DNA of 64,000 nucleotides, from the NCBI RefSeq assembly GCF_015143595.1, contig NZ_WYEU01000002.1, positions 1,178,001 through 1,242,000 of the forward strand, read 5' to 3'. A program made the translations under genes and the position numbers. Source of the stretch: Sneathiella sp. P13V-1 (GTDB lineage: Bacteria; Pseudomonadota; Alphaproteobacteria; Sneathiellales; Sneathiellaceae). The first letter of the stretch is position 1; the number at the start of each line of letters is the position of its first letter. Shown here one piece after another: positions 63,622 through 64,000 of this stretch. The notes under the pieces are model-generated. The model did no database searches, was not told the DNA's origin, and saw nothing but the letters and a program-made list of their open reading frames with translations.

Positions 63622-64000
63622 CTTCTTGTAGAACTCTGTGACTTCCCCAAGAACATAATCGAGAGGTAATGTCTCGGAAACTTCCCGAGTACCATCATCA
63701 TTAACGGTTTCTGTTCGGGTGACGGGCTCCCCTTTGGGCTCTCCGATTAAACAAAGCGATTTTTCTCCATAAGGCTTGTAAACCGCCGGTTTTCCTATTC
63801 CAAACAAACCAACAGTCGGAATATCGACAGCGACTGCTGTGTGCATAAGACCGGAATCGTTACCTACAAACAAATCAGCCTGATAAAGTAATTGCGCGGC
63901 TTCATATGGATCTGTTTTTCCAACAAAATCTACCACCTGATCGCTTGGCAAGCCATCCACGACAGGGCGCGCCTGAGCGTCTTCACCCGGTGCACCTAAA
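63610..64000 (-). CDS. GT9 family (heptosyltransferase-like) glycosyltransferase, N-terminus beyond window
   Basis: About 129 C-terminal codons of a glycosyltransferase family 9 protein are present; the frame is open at the window edge. The motif ADLFVGNDSGLMHTAVA is the nucleotide-sugar binding signature of ADP-heptose:LPS heptosyltransferases, followed by IPTVGLFG. It probably adds heptose or a related sugar to the lipopolysaccharide core. Sugar specificity cannot be told from this part. Confidence 0.9.
   Translation of the reverse strand, partial: LGAPGEDAQARPVVDGLPSDQVVDFVGKTDPYEAAQLLYQADLFVGNDSGLMHTAVAVDIPTVGLFGIGKPAVYKPYGEKSLCLIGEPKGEPVTRTETVNDDGTREVSETLPLDYVLGEVTEFYKKLTT

Overview
The window reads as chromosomal DNA of a Gram-negative, probably marine, alphaproteobacterium of moderate G+C (I estimate somewhat under 50 %). 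The basis is the nagZ / SPOR protein / ArgS-type block next to erpA and xth, the SUF operon headed by an Rrf2 regulator, the Rhodospirillales-like chemotaxis gene set, a DctPQM TRAP transporter and a GT9 glycosyltransferase. I cannot name the genus. I found no rRNA, tRNA, CRISPR array, insertion sequence or prophage. Genes are tightly packed: many overlap by 1-4 bases in operons and several convergent pairs abut or overlap.

Layout. 1-3.4 kb (minus): M50 protease (cut by the window edge), nagZ, a SPOR-domain protein and a shortened ArgS-like protein without its catalytic centre. 3.5-8.6 kb: erpA, xth, an orphan PAS histidine kinase, a PAS_5-type protein, YjbR, a GGCT-like protein and a DUF169 protein. 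8.8-15.3 kb: a complete SUF operon (regulator, sufBCDSU, MIP18-type protein, sufA) with an IscR-like box in its promoter. 15.3-19.6 kb: an intact REC-REC-GGDEF diguanylate cyclase, an acyl-CoA dehydrogenase, an RluA-type pseudouridine synthase and a GGDEF protein with a destroyed active site but an intact c-di-GMP I-site.

20.0-36.4 kb is one same-strand signalling block: STAS, CheY, CheA, CheW, a transmembrane MCP, CheR, CheD, CheB, a soluble MCP-like protein carrying a CheZ-like motif, then STAS, REC-PP2C, an RsbW-like ATPase and an eight-helix hybrid kinase ending in HPt. It looks like a chemosensory array joined to a partner-switching phosphorelay; no flagellar genes are present, and c-di-GMP genes lie just upstream.

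36.4-41.4 kb: an alpha/beta hydrolase, a sulfatase-family enzyme with an atypical CGSSR motif, a GlcNAc-kinase-like protein and nagA, probably acting on amino sugars, plus a VOC protein. 41.6-45.9 kb: a regulator island with a PAS-LuxR protein, a BTAD/TPR regulator, an unrecognised small protein and a response regulator lacking its phospho-acceptor. 46.4-52.0 kb: an MFS transporter, a MarR regulator and a three-subunit molybdenum hydroxylase (form II Cox type).

52.1-61.9 kb is a second catabolic region: DauA-like FAD oxidoreductase, DctMQP TRAP transporter, 3-hydroxyanthranilate 3,4-dioxygenase, LysR regulator, aspartate dehydrogenase, an orphan molybdenum-hydroxylase large subunit and a DapA-family lyase/aldolase. 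It suggests uptake and breakdown of a nitrogen-containing aromatic or amino-acid-derived compound. The window ends with another orphan PAS histidine kinase and the C-terminal part of a GT9 heptosyltransferase-like gene.
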